From: Flavobacterium sp. Leaf82
GTDB taxonomy: Bacteria > Bacteroidota > Bacteroidia > Flavobacteriales > Flavobacteriaceae
Direction of reading: 5' to 3'
Length of the DNA: 64,000 nucleotides
Assembly: GCF_001422725.1 (NCBI RefSeq)
Contig: NZ_LMMA01000032.1
Location: forward strand, 779,186 to 843,185
In this document: positions 44,192-53,721 of the stretch, one piece after another
Layout of the letters: every line of letters starts with the position of its first letter
Numbering within the stretch: the first letter of the stretch is position 1
The notes under the pieces: generated by a model
The model's input: the letters and a program-made list of their open reading frames with translations, nothing else
What the model was told of the DNA's origin: nothing
Databases searched by the model: none
Made by a program: the position numbers and the translations under genes

Positions 44192-46429
44192 ATGACAAAA
44201 TTACCCTCAATAGGCAAACCGATAAGTCGTTTAGAAGGCCGTCTCAAAGTAACAGGAAGCGCAAAATATGCAGGAGAATACGAGGCGCAGGATTTATTAT
44301 ACGGTTATGTTGTAAACAGTACGATTACAAAAGGTAAAATAGCCGTTATAGATACAACAGATGCAAAAGACCTGAAAGGAGTAATTGAGGTTTTTACCCA
44401 CGAAAACAGACCTTCAACAGCTTGGTTTGATTTTCAATATGCAGATATGGACGCGCCTCCCGGAACGGTTTTTAAACCTCTAAAAGACAATGAGATAAAA
44501 TGCAACGGTCAGCCCATTGCACTTGTTGTAGCAGAAACTTTTGAAATGGCACGATATGCCGCCACCAAAATTAAGCTGGCTTATGTCGAAGAGGAATTTG
44601 AAACAGACCTGCAATCCAATATAAATAAGGCGAGAGACCCTAAAAAAGGTCTTGCTTCTATGCTTAAACCGCCTCCGCCAAAACCTACGGGTAATTTTGA
44701 AGAAGCATTTCAAAACTCTTTTGTTCAGAGTACAGGAGAATTTAAACACGGCACAGAACATCATAATCCAATGGAAATGTTTGCAACGACCGTTATTTAC
44801 GAAGGAAAAGACAAATTAAAAATATACGACAAAACGCAGGGAACAATTAATTCCCAGATGTATGTGGCAAATGTTTTTGGGTTAAAAATGAAAAACGTTC
44901 AGGTTATATCGCCATTTGTTGGCGGTGCTTTTGGATCTGGATTACGACCACAATACCAGCTTTTTATGGCAGTAATGGCATCGCTTAAATTAAAACGAAA
45001 TGTTAGGGTTACTTTAGATCGTGCCCAAATGTTTACTTTTGGACACAGACCGCCAACATTGCAGTTTACAAAGTTTGGAGCCGAAAAAAACGGAAAAGTA
45101 AATGCCATATATCACAAAGCAATAGGCGAGACCTCGAAATTTGAAGATTATGTAGAAATTGTAGTAAACTGGGCAAATATGCTTTATCCCGCAGAAAACA
45201 CCTTACTGGAACACAAACTTATTCCGTTAGATGTATATTCTCCTCTGGATATGCGTGCTCCCGGCGGAAGCACAGGAATGCATGCCATAGAAATTACGAT
45301 GGATGATCTGGCTTATAAATTAAATATAGATCCGGTAGAATTGCGACTGATTAATTATTCTGAAAAAGATAAAAGTTCAGACAAAGAATACTCCAGTAAA
45401 GAACTTAGAAATTGCTATCTGGAAGGTGCTGAAAAATTTGGATGGAGTAATAGAAACCCCGAACCACGAAGCATGAAACGCGGCAACAAATTGGTTGGTT
45501 ACGGAATGGCAACGGGAATTTGGGACGCTAACAGACTTCTGGCGCGTGCTCAAGCCATTATGACAAGCGATGGAAAAGTAGAAATAAAAAGTGCCGTTAC
45601 AGATATTGGAACAGGAACCCTGACGATAATGACGCAAATCGCGGCAGACGAATTGGGATTACCTATTGAAGATATTACGTTTTCATTTGCTGATAGCAAA
45701 ATGCCGTTTGCGCCTATACAAGGAGGTTCTTTTACCACGGCAACAGTTGGACCTGCTGTAAAAGCAGCGTGTAAAGCACTAAATGAAAAACTATTTAGAA
45801 AAGCCAAATATCTAAGAGATTCTGTTTTAAGGGAAATGAAATTTAAAGATGTAATTTTTAATGAAGGCTTTATAACAGTAAAAAACAATCCCGAAATCAA
45901 AATTAATGTAGAAGCGATTTTTGCTGTAAATGAAGGAAAGGAAATTAAAACAACCAATACTTCAATGCCAAATCCGTTGCAATACGGAAAAAAAGCCAGA
46001 GCGGTTCATAGTGCCGTTTTTGTTGAGGTTGAGGTAGATGAAGAATTAGGTGTTATCGAAGTAAAAAGAGCAGTAACAGCCGTTGCAGCAGGAAAAATTA
46101 TAAATCCAAAAACGGCAGAAAGTCAGATTTTAGGAGGAATGATCTGGGGAATCAGCAAAACTTTACACGAAGAAACAATTACCGATCATAAATTTGGAAA
46201 ATACATGAACCAAAATTTAGCCGAATATCATATTCCGGTTCATGCGGATATTCATGATCTGAATGTGATTTTTGTGGAAGAAAATGATACTTTTGTAAAT
46301 GATCTTGGTGTAAAAGGTGTTGGAGAAATTGGAGTGGTTGGAATGCCTCCGGCAATTGCAAATGCCATTTTTCACGCCACAGGAAAACGCATAAATGATT
46401 TACCAATTCATTTTGACAAACTTTTGTAA
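44192..46429 (+). CDS. Molybdopterin-binding catalytic subunit (PaoC-like aldehyde oxidoreductase)
   Basis: This 745-residue protein covers the whole large subunit: SRLEGRLKVTGSAKYAGEY at the N-terminus, GGAFGSGLRPQYQLFMAVMA near residue 250, QGGSFTTATVGPAV near 510, and the C-terminal GVKGVGEIGVVGMPPAIANA with the catalytic Glu near 715. It should oxidise aldehydes or heterocycles, transferring electrons via the two small subunits. The PaoD/XdhC-type cofactor-insertion factor is not adjacent, so it must be encoded elsewhere. Confidence 0.94.
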   Translation: MTKLPSIGKPISRLEGRLKVTGSAKYAGEYEAQDLLYGYVVNSTITKGKIAVIDTTDAKDLKGVIEVFTHENRPSTAWFDFQYADMDAPPGTVFKPLKDNEIKCNGQPIALVVAETFEMARYAATKIKLAYVEEEFETDLQSNINKARDPKKGLASMLKPPPPKPTGNFEEAFQNSFVQSTGEFKHGTEHHNPMEMFATTVIYEGKDKLKIYDKTQGTINSQMYVANVFGLKMKNVQVISPFVGGAFGSGLRPQYQLFMAVMASLKLKRNVRVTLDRAQMFTFGHRPPTLQFTKFGAEKNGKVNAIYHKAIGETSKFEDYVEIVVNWANMLYPAENTLLEHKLIPLDVYSPLDMRAPGGSTGMHAIEITMDDLAYKLNIDPVELRLINYSEKDKSSDKEYSSKELRNCYLEGAEKFGWSNRNPEPRSMKRGNKLVGYGMATGIWDANRLLARAQAIMTSDGKVEIKSAVTDIGTGTLTIMTQIAADELGLPIEDITFSFADSKMPFAPIQGGSFTTATVGPAVKAACKALNEKLFRKAKYLRDSVLREMKFKDVIFNEGFITVKNNPEIKINVEAIFAVNEGKEIKTTNTSMPNPLQYGKKARAVHSAVFVEVEVDEELGVIEVKRAVTAVAAGKIINPKTAESQILGGMIWGISKTLHEETITDHKFGKYMNQNLAEYHIPVHADIHDLNVIFVEENDTFVNDLGVKGVGEIGVVGMPPAIANAIFHATGKRINDLPIHFDKLL

Positions 46430-46481
46430 TGCGTTAAAATTTTAAACATCAGATCTGAATAAATTTTAAAATTAAATCCAT

Positions 46482-47006
46482 ATGTTTTTACTATCAAAAA
46501 AAATAATAGCCGGAGCAATGCTTTGTCTGGCAGTAAATTTAGTAAGTGCACAACAAAAAGACGACAGCCAGAAATGCCGTTATACCAAAACTTCATACGG
46601 TTATTTGATGGTTTTGCGAGAAGGTGATAATGTACTTGCATTAATCGAAAATCTGGCAAAAGAACAGCAAATTCCTTCGGCAAACTTTACCGGTATTGGT
46701 TTTGCACAGGAAGTTACATTTGGTTTTTATGATTTTAGCCAAAAGAAATTCAACCCAAAAACCTTCAGTAAAGTCGAAATGGGAAATCTGACGGGTTCTA
46801 TTGCCTGGAATGAAGATAAACCATCTTTACACATTCACGGAATTGCCACTGATGACAAATTTGATGCCTATGGCGGACATATTCTTGGGCTTAAAGTAGG
46901 AACAGGTTCCATGGAAATATACATCACTGTGAATCAGCAAAAACTTCAAAGAAAAATAGAACAGCCATTAAACGCCAATGTACTGCAGCTGCCTTGTTTG
47001 AATTAG
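46482..47006 (+). CDS. Exported PPC/DUF296 domain protein
   Basis: This 174-residue protein has a signal peptide (KKIIAGAMLCLAVNLVSAQ). The rest is a PPC (DUF296) domain: YLMVLREGDNVLALIENLAK, IPSANFTGIGFAQEVTFGFYD, and PSLHIHGIATDDKFDAYGGH, whose HxH and later His could bind metal. In plants this domain is part of DNA-binding AHL proteins, but export rules that out here. It follows the molybdenum subunit gene by 52 bp and precedes an efflux pump gene. Confidence 0.88.
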   Translation: MFLLSKKIIAGAMLCLAVNLVSAQQKDDSQKCRYTKTSYGYLMVLREGDNVLALIENLAKEQQIPSANFTGIGFAQEVTFGFYDFSQKKFNPKTFSKVEMGNLTGSIAWNEDKPSLHIHGIATDDKFDAYGGHILGLKVGTGSMEIYITVNQQKLQRKIEQPLNANVLQLPCLN

Positions 47007-47069
47007 GAAAACGCGAATTTCAAATACTGAAAAAGAGCGTGATTCATTCAGGCTTCGACTACTTATAAT

Positions 47070-48512
47070 ATGATAAATAAAACAGAAACCAATACTACAG
47101 AAACCAATATAAAAGAGATAATTAAAACAGAGCAAAAAGAGAAAAATGCTGTACATCTTCTGCCTTGGGTTACTGCTGTAGCAATGTTTATTCAATCCCT
47201 TGATGGTACAATTTTAAATACCTCACTTCCGTCAATAGCGCGTGATATGGCCTATTCGCCTACACAAATGCATTCTGTTATCGTTACTTATACGCTTACG
47301 CTCGCCATGTTTATTCCGTTATCAGGATGGCTGGCAGATAAATTTGGCACAAGAACAATGTTCATGATCGCTGTTGGTTTATTTGTTACCGGTTCGTTGC
47401 TTTGTGCACTTTCTGTAGATTTAACCACGTTTAACCTTGCCAGAGTTGTGCAGGCAATTGGCGCGTCAATGATGGTTCCTGTCGCAAGGCTTGCCATTTT
47501 ATATCAATATCCCAAGAAAGAATTATTAAAAACGATGAACTTTATAACGGTTTTTGGTTTGTTGGGAATGGTCGTTGGACCAAGTCTGGGCGGATTTTTA
47601 TCTGATAATTTCTCGTGGCACTGGATATTTTTAGTCAATGTTCCCATTGGGATTATCGGGATTTCTATGGCGTACAAAATCATGCCGAACTTTAAACACG
47701 CCGTTGGCAGGTTTGATTTCAGGGGCTTAATTTACTTTAGTCTCGCGCTGATATTTATTACCATGGTTCTGGAACTTATTGGCAGAGGCCGAATGCATAT
47801 TATGCTTATTCTGGGCTTGTTATTCTTGTCAGGATTACTTTCTGTGTTTTATTTTATTCACTATAAAAAAACCGAAAAACCTATTATAGACTTACGATTG
47901 CTTAATATAAGAACACTCAAAATAGGTTTAACAGGCAGTTTGATCACAAGGCTTGGTATTGGCGGATTGCCGCTATTATTGCCTTTAATGCTTCAGACTA
48001 GTTTTGGATATTCTGCATCAGTATCCGGGCTTTTATTGTTGCCTTCGGCTTTGGCAAACGTCGCAATCAAACCGTTTATGGTTCGCATTATAAAATTTAT
48101 GGGCTATAGAAACGTGCTCATAAGCAATACGATAATGCTGGGCGTTATTTTGATTGTACTGGGATTTGTAGAAAAAGAGACACCGCTTGGATATTATATC
48201 GTTCTTATGGTTTTTTACGGAATCTTTACTTCGATACAAATGTCTGCCATGAATACCATAACACTTGCTGATCTGGATCAGAATACGGCAAGCGGCGGAA
48301 ATACAATGCTGGTAATCATGCAGCAATTATCAGTAAGTTTTGGGGTATCTGTGGCAAGTCTTGTATTATCGTTATTTCAGTCCGGTATTTTCGAAATGAA
48401 TACCAAACACGCCTTTCAGTATACTTTTATAACGCTGGCTGTTTTTACCATTTTTTCGAGTATTACATTCTCCAGATTAAGCAAAACCGATGGAGAAGAA
48501 TATACAGATTAA
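47070..48512 (+). CDS. MFS efflux transporter, DHA2 (14-span) family
   Basis: This 480-residue protein is hydrophobic with about 14 predicted spans. The first-span motif FIQSLDGTILNTSLPSIARDM (read in pieces) and LADKFGTRTMFMIAVGLFVTGSLLCAL (motif A region) are typical of EmrB/MdtD-like drug:H+ antiporters. VGPSLGGFLSDNFSWHWIFLVNVPIG is motif C. Its role is likely export of a toxic compound, matching the oxidoreductases around it. The substrate is not known. Confidence 0.93.
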   Translation: MINKTETNTTETNIKEIIKTEQKEKNAVHLLPWVTAVAMFIQSLDGTILNTSLPSIARDMAYSPTQMHSVIVTYTLTLAMFIPLSGWLADKFGTRTMFMIAVGLFVTGSLLCALSVDLTTFNLARVVQAIGASMMVPVARLAILYQYPKKELLKTMNFITVFGLLGMVVGPSLGGFLSDNFSWHWIFLVNVPIGIIGISMAYKIMPNFKHAVGRFDFRGLIYFSLALIFITMVLELIGRGRMHIMLILGLLFLSGLLSVFYFIHYKKTEKPIIDLRLLNIRTLKIGLTGSLITRLGIGGLPLLLPLMLQTSFGYSASVSGLLLLPSALANVAIKPFMVRIIKFMGYRNVLISNTIMLGVILIVLGFVEKETPLGYYIVLMVFYGIFTSIQMSAMNTITLADLDQNTASGGNTMLVIMQQLSVSFGVSVASLVLSLFQSGIFEMNTKHAFQYTFITLAVFTIFSSITFSRLSKTDGEEYTD

Positions 48513-48524
48513 AAACAGAGGACT

Positions 48525-50924
48525 TTAATCCCAAAATTTCCACCATTTTTTATCCATGTCAGAAGAATTTTCTGTTTCACTTTCTGAGTCAAAATCAATT
48601 TTGGGCTCCGGTTTTACAGTTTCAATTATTTGAAGTTCCTCGACGGTTTCTATTTTAGGGTTTATTTCGGTGTTATTTTCTTCAAAAGGATTTTCCTGTG
48701 CTTTTAAATGCAATTCAAAATCTCTGGCAGCTTTTTGTTTATCTGTATTTACAGCAATAGAATCGTTTTCTTCATTCGGTATTTTTGTTAGAAACTGAAA
48801 AGAAAAATCGATTGGTTTCTCCTTGCCAATTTCGAAGAAATCAATGATATATTCATTTTTATCGGGATTGACCCCGGTAACTTTTCCTTTTTTCCATACC
48901 TCATGCATCACCAAATCGCCAACGCTAAAATTCGTGTCGTTTTCAGCTCTAATATTGTTTGATTGCTGTTTGCTGCTGTCGATAATTTCCTGACTTAATT
49001 TCCCTTTTCGGATATAAAACTCTTCACTAATTTCAAATAGAAAACGGGACGGATATTTATTAAGGCCCGTTGTAAAATTAAAACCTTCAGAGTCTGTGAT
49101 ATAAAATCGTTTTTCGGCTCTGGTTACGGCCACATAAGTAAGCCTTCTTTCTTCTTCTATGGCACGTTTTCGTCTTTCTTTAATAGACATTGCACTTGGT
49201 AAAACACTTTCTGTGAATCCGCAGAGAAACACATACGGAAATTCGAGACCTTTTGAGATATGGATCGTCATTAATTTTACCTTGTCCTGATTTTCATTAT
49301 TCGTATCCAGATCCGTATACAAGGAAACTTCCTGCAGGTATTCTTCGATATTTATGGCGCCGTTATTTTCTTTTTCCAGAATTAGCATAGAACTTACCAG
49401 TTCCTTAATATTTTCGAGTCGGTCCTCATCGCCGTCTTTTCTGTAAAGTTCAGCCAGACCGCTTTTTTCCAGAATATCTTTTACAAGATCAGATATTGAT
49501 TTGGTTTGCGACAATTGTTTTAATTCATCCAGTAAAGCCAAAAATTCAATGGCTCCTTTTTTGGCTAATTCCTTATCTTCTATATTTCTTTTCAGCGCTA
49601 CCAGAAGAGAAAGATTCTGTTCGCGTCCAATATAGTTCAGACGCTCCAGAAATTTTTTGCCAAGACCTCTCGTAGGATGATTGAACATTCGCAAAAACGA
49701 AATATTATCTCCCAAAACAATCAGCCTTAAAAGCGATAAAACATCTTTTATTTCTTTTCTTTCAAAGAATTTTATTCCGCCAAAAATAGAATAGGGGATG
49801 TTTTCCTTAATCAGGCATTGCTCAATATTTCTTGAAATATGATTGGCACGATACAAAATTGTAATATCAGAATATTTGGCATTATCGGTTTTAATAATAT
49901 CCTTGATTTCATTGGCAACCCATAAAGCTTCTTCAAAATCATTTTTTCCATGAAAATGCACCACTTCAAAACCTTCCGGTTTTTCGGTAATCATATCTTT
50001 GGCAACCCTTATTTTATTATTTTTAATAATATGATTTCCTACTTTCAGGATATTGGGCGTAGAACGGTAATTTTGATTCATGATAATAGTTTCACAATCC
50101 GGAAACATCTTATCAAAATCTACCAGATATTCCGGTTTTGCACCTCGCCATTCATAAATAGTCTGATCAGGATCTCCCACCACAAATAAATTTTTATGAA
50201 TTCGCGAAAGCATTTCTACAAGTTCAAACTGACTGTCAGAACTATCCTGAGCTTCATCGACTTGTATATAATGCATATTCTTTTGCCATTTAAGGAGCAC
50301 TTCCTTAAAAGAGTTTAAGATATAAACCGTAAAATGTATGAGATCATCAAAATCTAAAGCATAATTACGTTTCTGTTTGTCCAGATACCTATGAAATACT
50401 TTCAACGATAAATTTTCGGTTTCCTGATCTTCAAAAGCTTTATTGTCCAGAATATAACTAAGATAATCTGACGTACTTTTTGATTTCGAAATAAACTGAA
50501 GCACCTGTTTAAAAGTCAAATGTTTAGAGTTTATATCGAGTTCTGTAAAAACATCGCGTAAAATGGTTTTTTGGTCTTCGGTATCCAGAATAATAAAATT
50601 TTTAGGATAATGAATTTTGTTGATTTCCTCGCGTAGAAATCGCACGCAAAAACCGTGATACGTGGTAATAAGGCTTACATCAAAAGTATCACCAATAATG
50701 GCTTTTACTCTTTTTTTCATTTCCTGTGCCGCTTTATTCGTAAAAGTCACACAAAGAATATTCGACGAATTTATTCCCAGTCGGTTTACGATATAAGCAA
50801 ATCTAGATGTCAGGGCTTTCGTTTTTCCTGATCCTGCTCCGGCAATAACACGTACATAACCTTCGGTAGTTTTAACAGCCTGAAGTTGTTGGGCGTTAAG
50901 ATTTTCTAAAATCGGATCAGTCAT
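48525..50924 (-). CDS. UvrD/PcrA-type DNA helicase
   Basis: This 799-residue SF1 helicase has VIAGAGSGKTKALTSR (Walker A), CVTFTNKAAQEM, YIQVDEAQDSSDSQ (Walker B), VVGDPDQTIYEWRGA, NYRSTPNILKVGN, LMTIHISKGLEFPYVFLCGF and RRLTYVAVTRAEKRFYI. It unwinds DNA 3' to 5' in repair and restart. A Tudor-like segment (SVGDLVMHEVWKKGKVTGV, about 665-715) matches the PcrA C-terminal RNA-polymerase-binding module. The extreme C-terminus is acidic and ends KKWWKFWD, possibly a protein-docking peptide. It is 87 bp downstream of the DUF763 gene on the same strand. Confidence 0.95.
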   Translation of the reverse strand: MTDPILENLNAQQLQAVKTTEGYVRVIAGAGSGKTKALTSRFAYIVNRLGINSSNILCVTFTNKAAQEMKKRVKAIIGDTFDVSLITTYHGFCVRFLREEINKIHYPKNFIILDTEDQKTILRDVFTELDINSKHLTFKQVLQFISKSKSTSDYLSYILDNKAFEDQETENLSLKVFHRYLDKQKRNYALDFDDLIHFTVYILNSFKEVLLKWQKNMHYIQVDEAQDSSDSQFELVEMLSRIHKNLFVVGDPDQTIYEWRGAKPEYLVDFDKMFPDCETIIMNQNYRSTPNILKVGNHIIKNNKIRVAKDMITEKPEGFEVVHFHGKNDFEEALWVANEIKDIIKTDNAKYSDITILYRANHISRNIEQCLIKENIPYSIFGGIKFFERKEIKDVLSLLRLIVLGDNISFLRMFNHPTRGLGKKFLERLNYIGREQNLSLLVALKRNIEDKELAKKGAIEFLALLDELKQLSQTKSISDLVKDILEKSGLAELYRKDGDEDRLENIKELVSSMLILEKENNGAINIEEYLQEVSLYTDLDTNNENQDKVKLMTIHISKGLEFPYVFLCGFTESVLPSAMSIKERRKRAIEEERRLTYVAVTRAEKRFYITDSEGFNFTTGLNKYPSRFLFEISEEFYIRKGKLSQEIIDSSKQQSNNIRAENDTNFSVGDLVMHEVWKKGKVTGVNPDKNEYIIDFFEIGKEKPIDFSFQFLTKIPNEENDSIAVNTDKQKAARDFELHLKAQENPFEENNTEINPKIETVEELQIIETVKPEPKIDFDSESETENSSDMDKKWWKFWD

Positions 50925-51011
50925 TTTTGATAATTATAAGAGATGTTTTGTTTTGAAAATAATGACAGTTAAAATAAATAAGATTTAATTTAAGCTGAAT
51001 TACTTACTAAG

Positions 51012-52232
51012 TTAAAATAATTCCAGCTGATTTCCCGGATTTATAGGTCTTTTTTTGGGAGGTTTGGCATCTCCAAAAATAGTTCTTCCGCCATATTTAT
51101 GCGATTCATCACGTTCTCTTTGAATTAAGGCATCGAAGTTCGTATTAGGCGTAAAACTTTCCTCGGCTTTTCGTGAGATTTCAGATAATTTCTGAATCGC
51201 GTGTATTTTGTCACTATTACCAATTTTTGCCCTTTGAATTGCTCTTTGCAAAGTGTCGATAGTTTCATCATATATTTTTACAGGAACAGGAAACGGATGT
51301 CCGTCTTTTCCTCCGTGAGCAAATGAAAAACGCGCAGGATCTTCGAATCGGGTAGGCGTACCGTAAATTATTTCGCTCACCAATGCCAGAGATTGCAAAG
51401 CTCTTGGTCCCATTCCTTTTAAAAGAAGCAGTTCTTCAAAATCTTCCGGTTTATTTTCATGCGTGGTCCAGAGCATTGCGCCAAGTCTTTTCATGTTTAC
51501 ATCTTCCATTCTTACATCGTGATGCGCCGGCATAGAAAGATACTGCATCTCCTTCATGATTTTTGTGGGAGATTCTTTTGATAATTCCAAAATGCCTTCC
51601 CGGGATTTTGTGGCTGCCTGAGCGGTAAGATTTAATATTGTACCCTGATTTTCACCATAAATAAACGTATGCGGTTCATTTATAAAAGATTTTAAATCTG
51701 CTGAATGCCAGTGATACCTTCTTGCAGTCTGAGAGTTAGGGTTCATTCCTTGCTGGATAACAGCCCATTGTCCTTTATTGTCGACAATAAAATTATGCTG
51801 GTATAATTGAAATCCGTCCTGAATCGCTGTATTATCCACTTTAGCGGTAAGTCTGCTGCAATTGGCAAGATTGTTACCGTCAAGACCAGTTTTTTCTCCT
51901 ACAAATAAAAGTTCCTGAGGTGTGAGCATAGAATTTTTTCCTTTGCCTCCGCAAATGTATATTCCAAGTTCTTTTGAATGCGGGTTTACGGATCTTTTTA
52001 ATGCACCAAGTACCGAAGTTGTAATGCCGGACGAATGCCAGTCCATACCCATTACAGCGCCAAAACTCTGAAACCAAAAAGGATTGCTTAATTTGCTTAT
52101 TACTTCTGAAGTAGAAAATTCTAAGGCAATTGTTTCTACAATGGCAAAGCCAAGTTTAGACATTCGTTCTGAAAGCCATAAAGGAACATGCCCATAATGT
52201 AATGGAAGATCTGCTGTGCCGGAACGTTTCAT
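51012..52232 (-). CDS. DUF763 family protein with HhH and C-terminal beta-clamp motif
   Basis: This 406-residue protein matches DUF763 from memory: it opens KRSGTADLPLHYGHVPLWL and has GIYICGGKGKNS, RRYHWHSADLKSFI and SMPAHHDVRMEDVNMKRLG. LLLLKGMGPRALQSLALVSEIIYG near residue 270 resembles a helix-hairpin-helix DNA-binding motif. The last residues are NQLELF, which fits the QLxLF consensus for binding the DNA polymerase sliding clamp. Function is not described to my knowledge; a role in DNA repair together with the neighbouring helicase is inference. Confidence 0.85.
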   Translation of the reverse strand: MKRSGTADLPLHYGHVPLWLSERMSKLGFAIVETIALEFSTSEVISKLSNPFWFQSFGAVMGMDWHSSGITTSVLGALKRSVNPHSKELGIYICGGKGKNSMLTPQELLFVGEKTGLDGNNLANCSRLTAKVDNTAIQDGFQLYQHNFIVDNKGQWAVIQQGMNPNSQTARRYHWHSADLKSFINEPHTFIYGENQGTILNLTAQAATKSREGILELSKESPTKIMKEMQYLSMPAHHDVRMEDVNMKRLGAMLWTTHENKPEDFEELLLLKGMGPRALQSLALVSEIIYGTPTRFEDPARFSFAHGGKDGHPFPVPVKIYDETIDTLQRAIQRAKIGNSDKIHAIQKLSEISRKAEESFTPNTNFDALIQRERDESHKYGGRTIFGDAKPPKKRPINPGNQLELF

Positions 52233-52422
52233 CTGTTGGATTTATTTACACAAAAATAAGGAAAATACGCTTAACGGTTCAACAGGATTCAATCTATTTT
52301 AAATCAGGAATTAATGGGTGAAATAAGCAATGGATAAGGGATATTTTATAACTTTTAGAAGTGATTGTATAAGCGATCGTCTTAGTAATTAAGTAATTTT
52401 ATTAAAATTAAAACTTACAGAT

Positions 52423-52617
52423 ATGAACACAAACAATCAAAATCAGAATAACACTAAGAAAAGTGGTTCTGATACTCGTAGTGACATGAGAAAACATCAA
52501 TATAAAGATCATGATGAAGTTTTAACAAACGATGAGAATTATGATGTTGACACTCATAAATTTAAAGGTGAACAACCTGATTTAGATGATAAGCTTAACA
52601 ACGAAGAAAAAAAGTAA
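52423..52617 (+). CDS. Small hydrophilic protein
   Basis: This 64-residue protein (starting MNTNNQNQNNTKKSGSDTR) is rich in N, D, K and E with no hydrophobic segment or Cys. It probably is disordered and may be a stress protein, in the manner of the acidic protein at 7875. A strong terminator follows immediately, supporting a real transcription unit. Confidence 0.65.
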   Translation: MNTNNQNQNNTKKSGSDTRSDMRKHQYKDHDEVLTNDENYDVDTHKFKGEQPDLDDKLNNEEKK

Positions 52618-52624
52618 AAAATAG

Positions 52625-52656
52625 AAACGTCCCAAATTTTAGAATTTGGGACGTTT
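52625..52656 (+). terminator. Intrinsic terminator
   Basis: AAACGTCCCAAATT and AATTTGGGACGTTT form a perfect 14-bp stem with a 4-nt loop, followed by T residues. Confidence 0.9.
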
Positions 52657-52908
52657 TTATTTGGTTTAAGTTTACGAGCTTCTCATGTGTTAGCAGTTCA
52701 GGAAACAATGTTAATTTTCTTACGGACTTTTTTTTATTTAGAAAATAATTAAGTCATTATACGGTTACAACCCTTGTGTTTTAGCGCCCTTTATAATTTT
52801 TAATAAAAGTTAAGAACTAAAAAGACAAGTATGGACTGATTTTTATAGATTTGTAAAATCAATATATTTCCAAAAAATACTGGAGAAAAATTATAAAATC
52901 TAAAGACA

Positions 52909-53544
52909 ATGAAAACTGTTACTTCAACATTTTTATTTTTCATTTTTATTTGCAGCACTTCTTATGCACAACTGAGCTCAGATCAAATATTTGAAAGCTT
53001 TAAACAAGGAGAACGTACAAATTGTTCCTCAATTGCATTTATTAAGGCAGCTTTGAATGTTTATGGATTAGACAATCTTTTTGTAACCGAAACCGTAAAC
53101 GACAGTTTGTATAAAATAACATTAAAGAATAACGCATCATTTAATCTTAAAAATTCGGAAATCGAAAAAGCTAAATTTTCTGCTGGTTTTGTCTATATTA
53201 AAGACAATTGCGAAAGCGAAAAAATAACAGATTATGCCGTAATGACTTATGCCGTGATGGCAAAATACAAACAGATTATTGATAAAAAATCAACTTTTGA
53301 CAAAGCACTCGAAGATTTAGAAGATGGTACGGTATATACGCCAACTATTTATAAATATTTAGGCTTTAAAGAAGGCAAGCAAATACAAAAATTAAAGCGG
53401 GAATCAGGAAGTGAATTTTGCGGAGTTGTAGCATGGTCAACAGCACATGCAGTTTTTGTTTGCGAAGACTTTATGGACTATTATGGCAACAAAAAAAGTA
53501 TTTGGATAAAATATCCGGGACGTTTTAGGATAATCAAAACGTAG
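52909..53544 (+). CDS. Exported protein with possible papain-like Cys/His pair
   Basis: This 211-residue protein has a signal peptide (TSTFLFFIFICSTSYAQ). Near the start of the mature part GERTNCSSIAFIKAAL has a Cys at the head of a helix, and near the end CGVVAWSTAHAVFVCEDFMDYYG has a His in a strand. This order recalls papain-fold peptidases, but no known family was recognised. A TAGATTTG -7-like element lies at 52846. The gene is not obviously in an operon. Confidence 0.55.
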   Translation: MKTVTSTFLFFIFICSTSYAQLSSDQIFESFKQGERTNCSSIAFIKAALNVYGLDNLFVTETVNDSLYKITLKNNASFNLKNSEIEKAKFSAGFVYIKDNCESEKITDYAVMTYAVMAKYKQIIDKKSTFDKALEDLEDGTVYTPTIYKYLGFKEGKQIQKLKRESGSEFCGVVAWSTAHAVFVCEDFMDYYGNKKSIWIKYPGRFRIIKT

Positions 53545-53661
53545 ATTAAATCTTAATAATGATTCTTTTTTAAAGAAGATTGCATTATTTTGCCGCTACA
53601 GGCCAATAGAATGGCACTATACGAACTGTTAAAATTTTTCAAAAAAAAGAAATCAATAAAC

Positions 53662-53691
53662 TTGCAATTTAAGTTAATTTATATATTTTTG
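53662..53691 (+). promoter_or_regulatory. Bacteroidota housekeeping-type promoter
   Basis: TTG (53662-53664) and TATTTTTG (53684-53691) are 19 bp apart, the expected -33/-7 spacing. The predicted start is near 53698, 24 bp before the ATG at 53722. Confidence 0.65.
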
Positions 53692-53721
53692 TTTTTATCA
53701 ACAACCAATTACATTAAGAAA

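Noticed and set aside
48525..52232. Helicase plus DUF763 as an anti-phage defence pair
   Set aside because: The helicase has the PcrA Tudor-like module and all usual motifs, and no nuclease, toxin or other defence gene is adjacent.
53590..53721. Longer N-terminus for the exported protein at 53722
   Set aside because: The extension would contain the promoter elements at 53662-53691 and put the signal peptide inside the protein.
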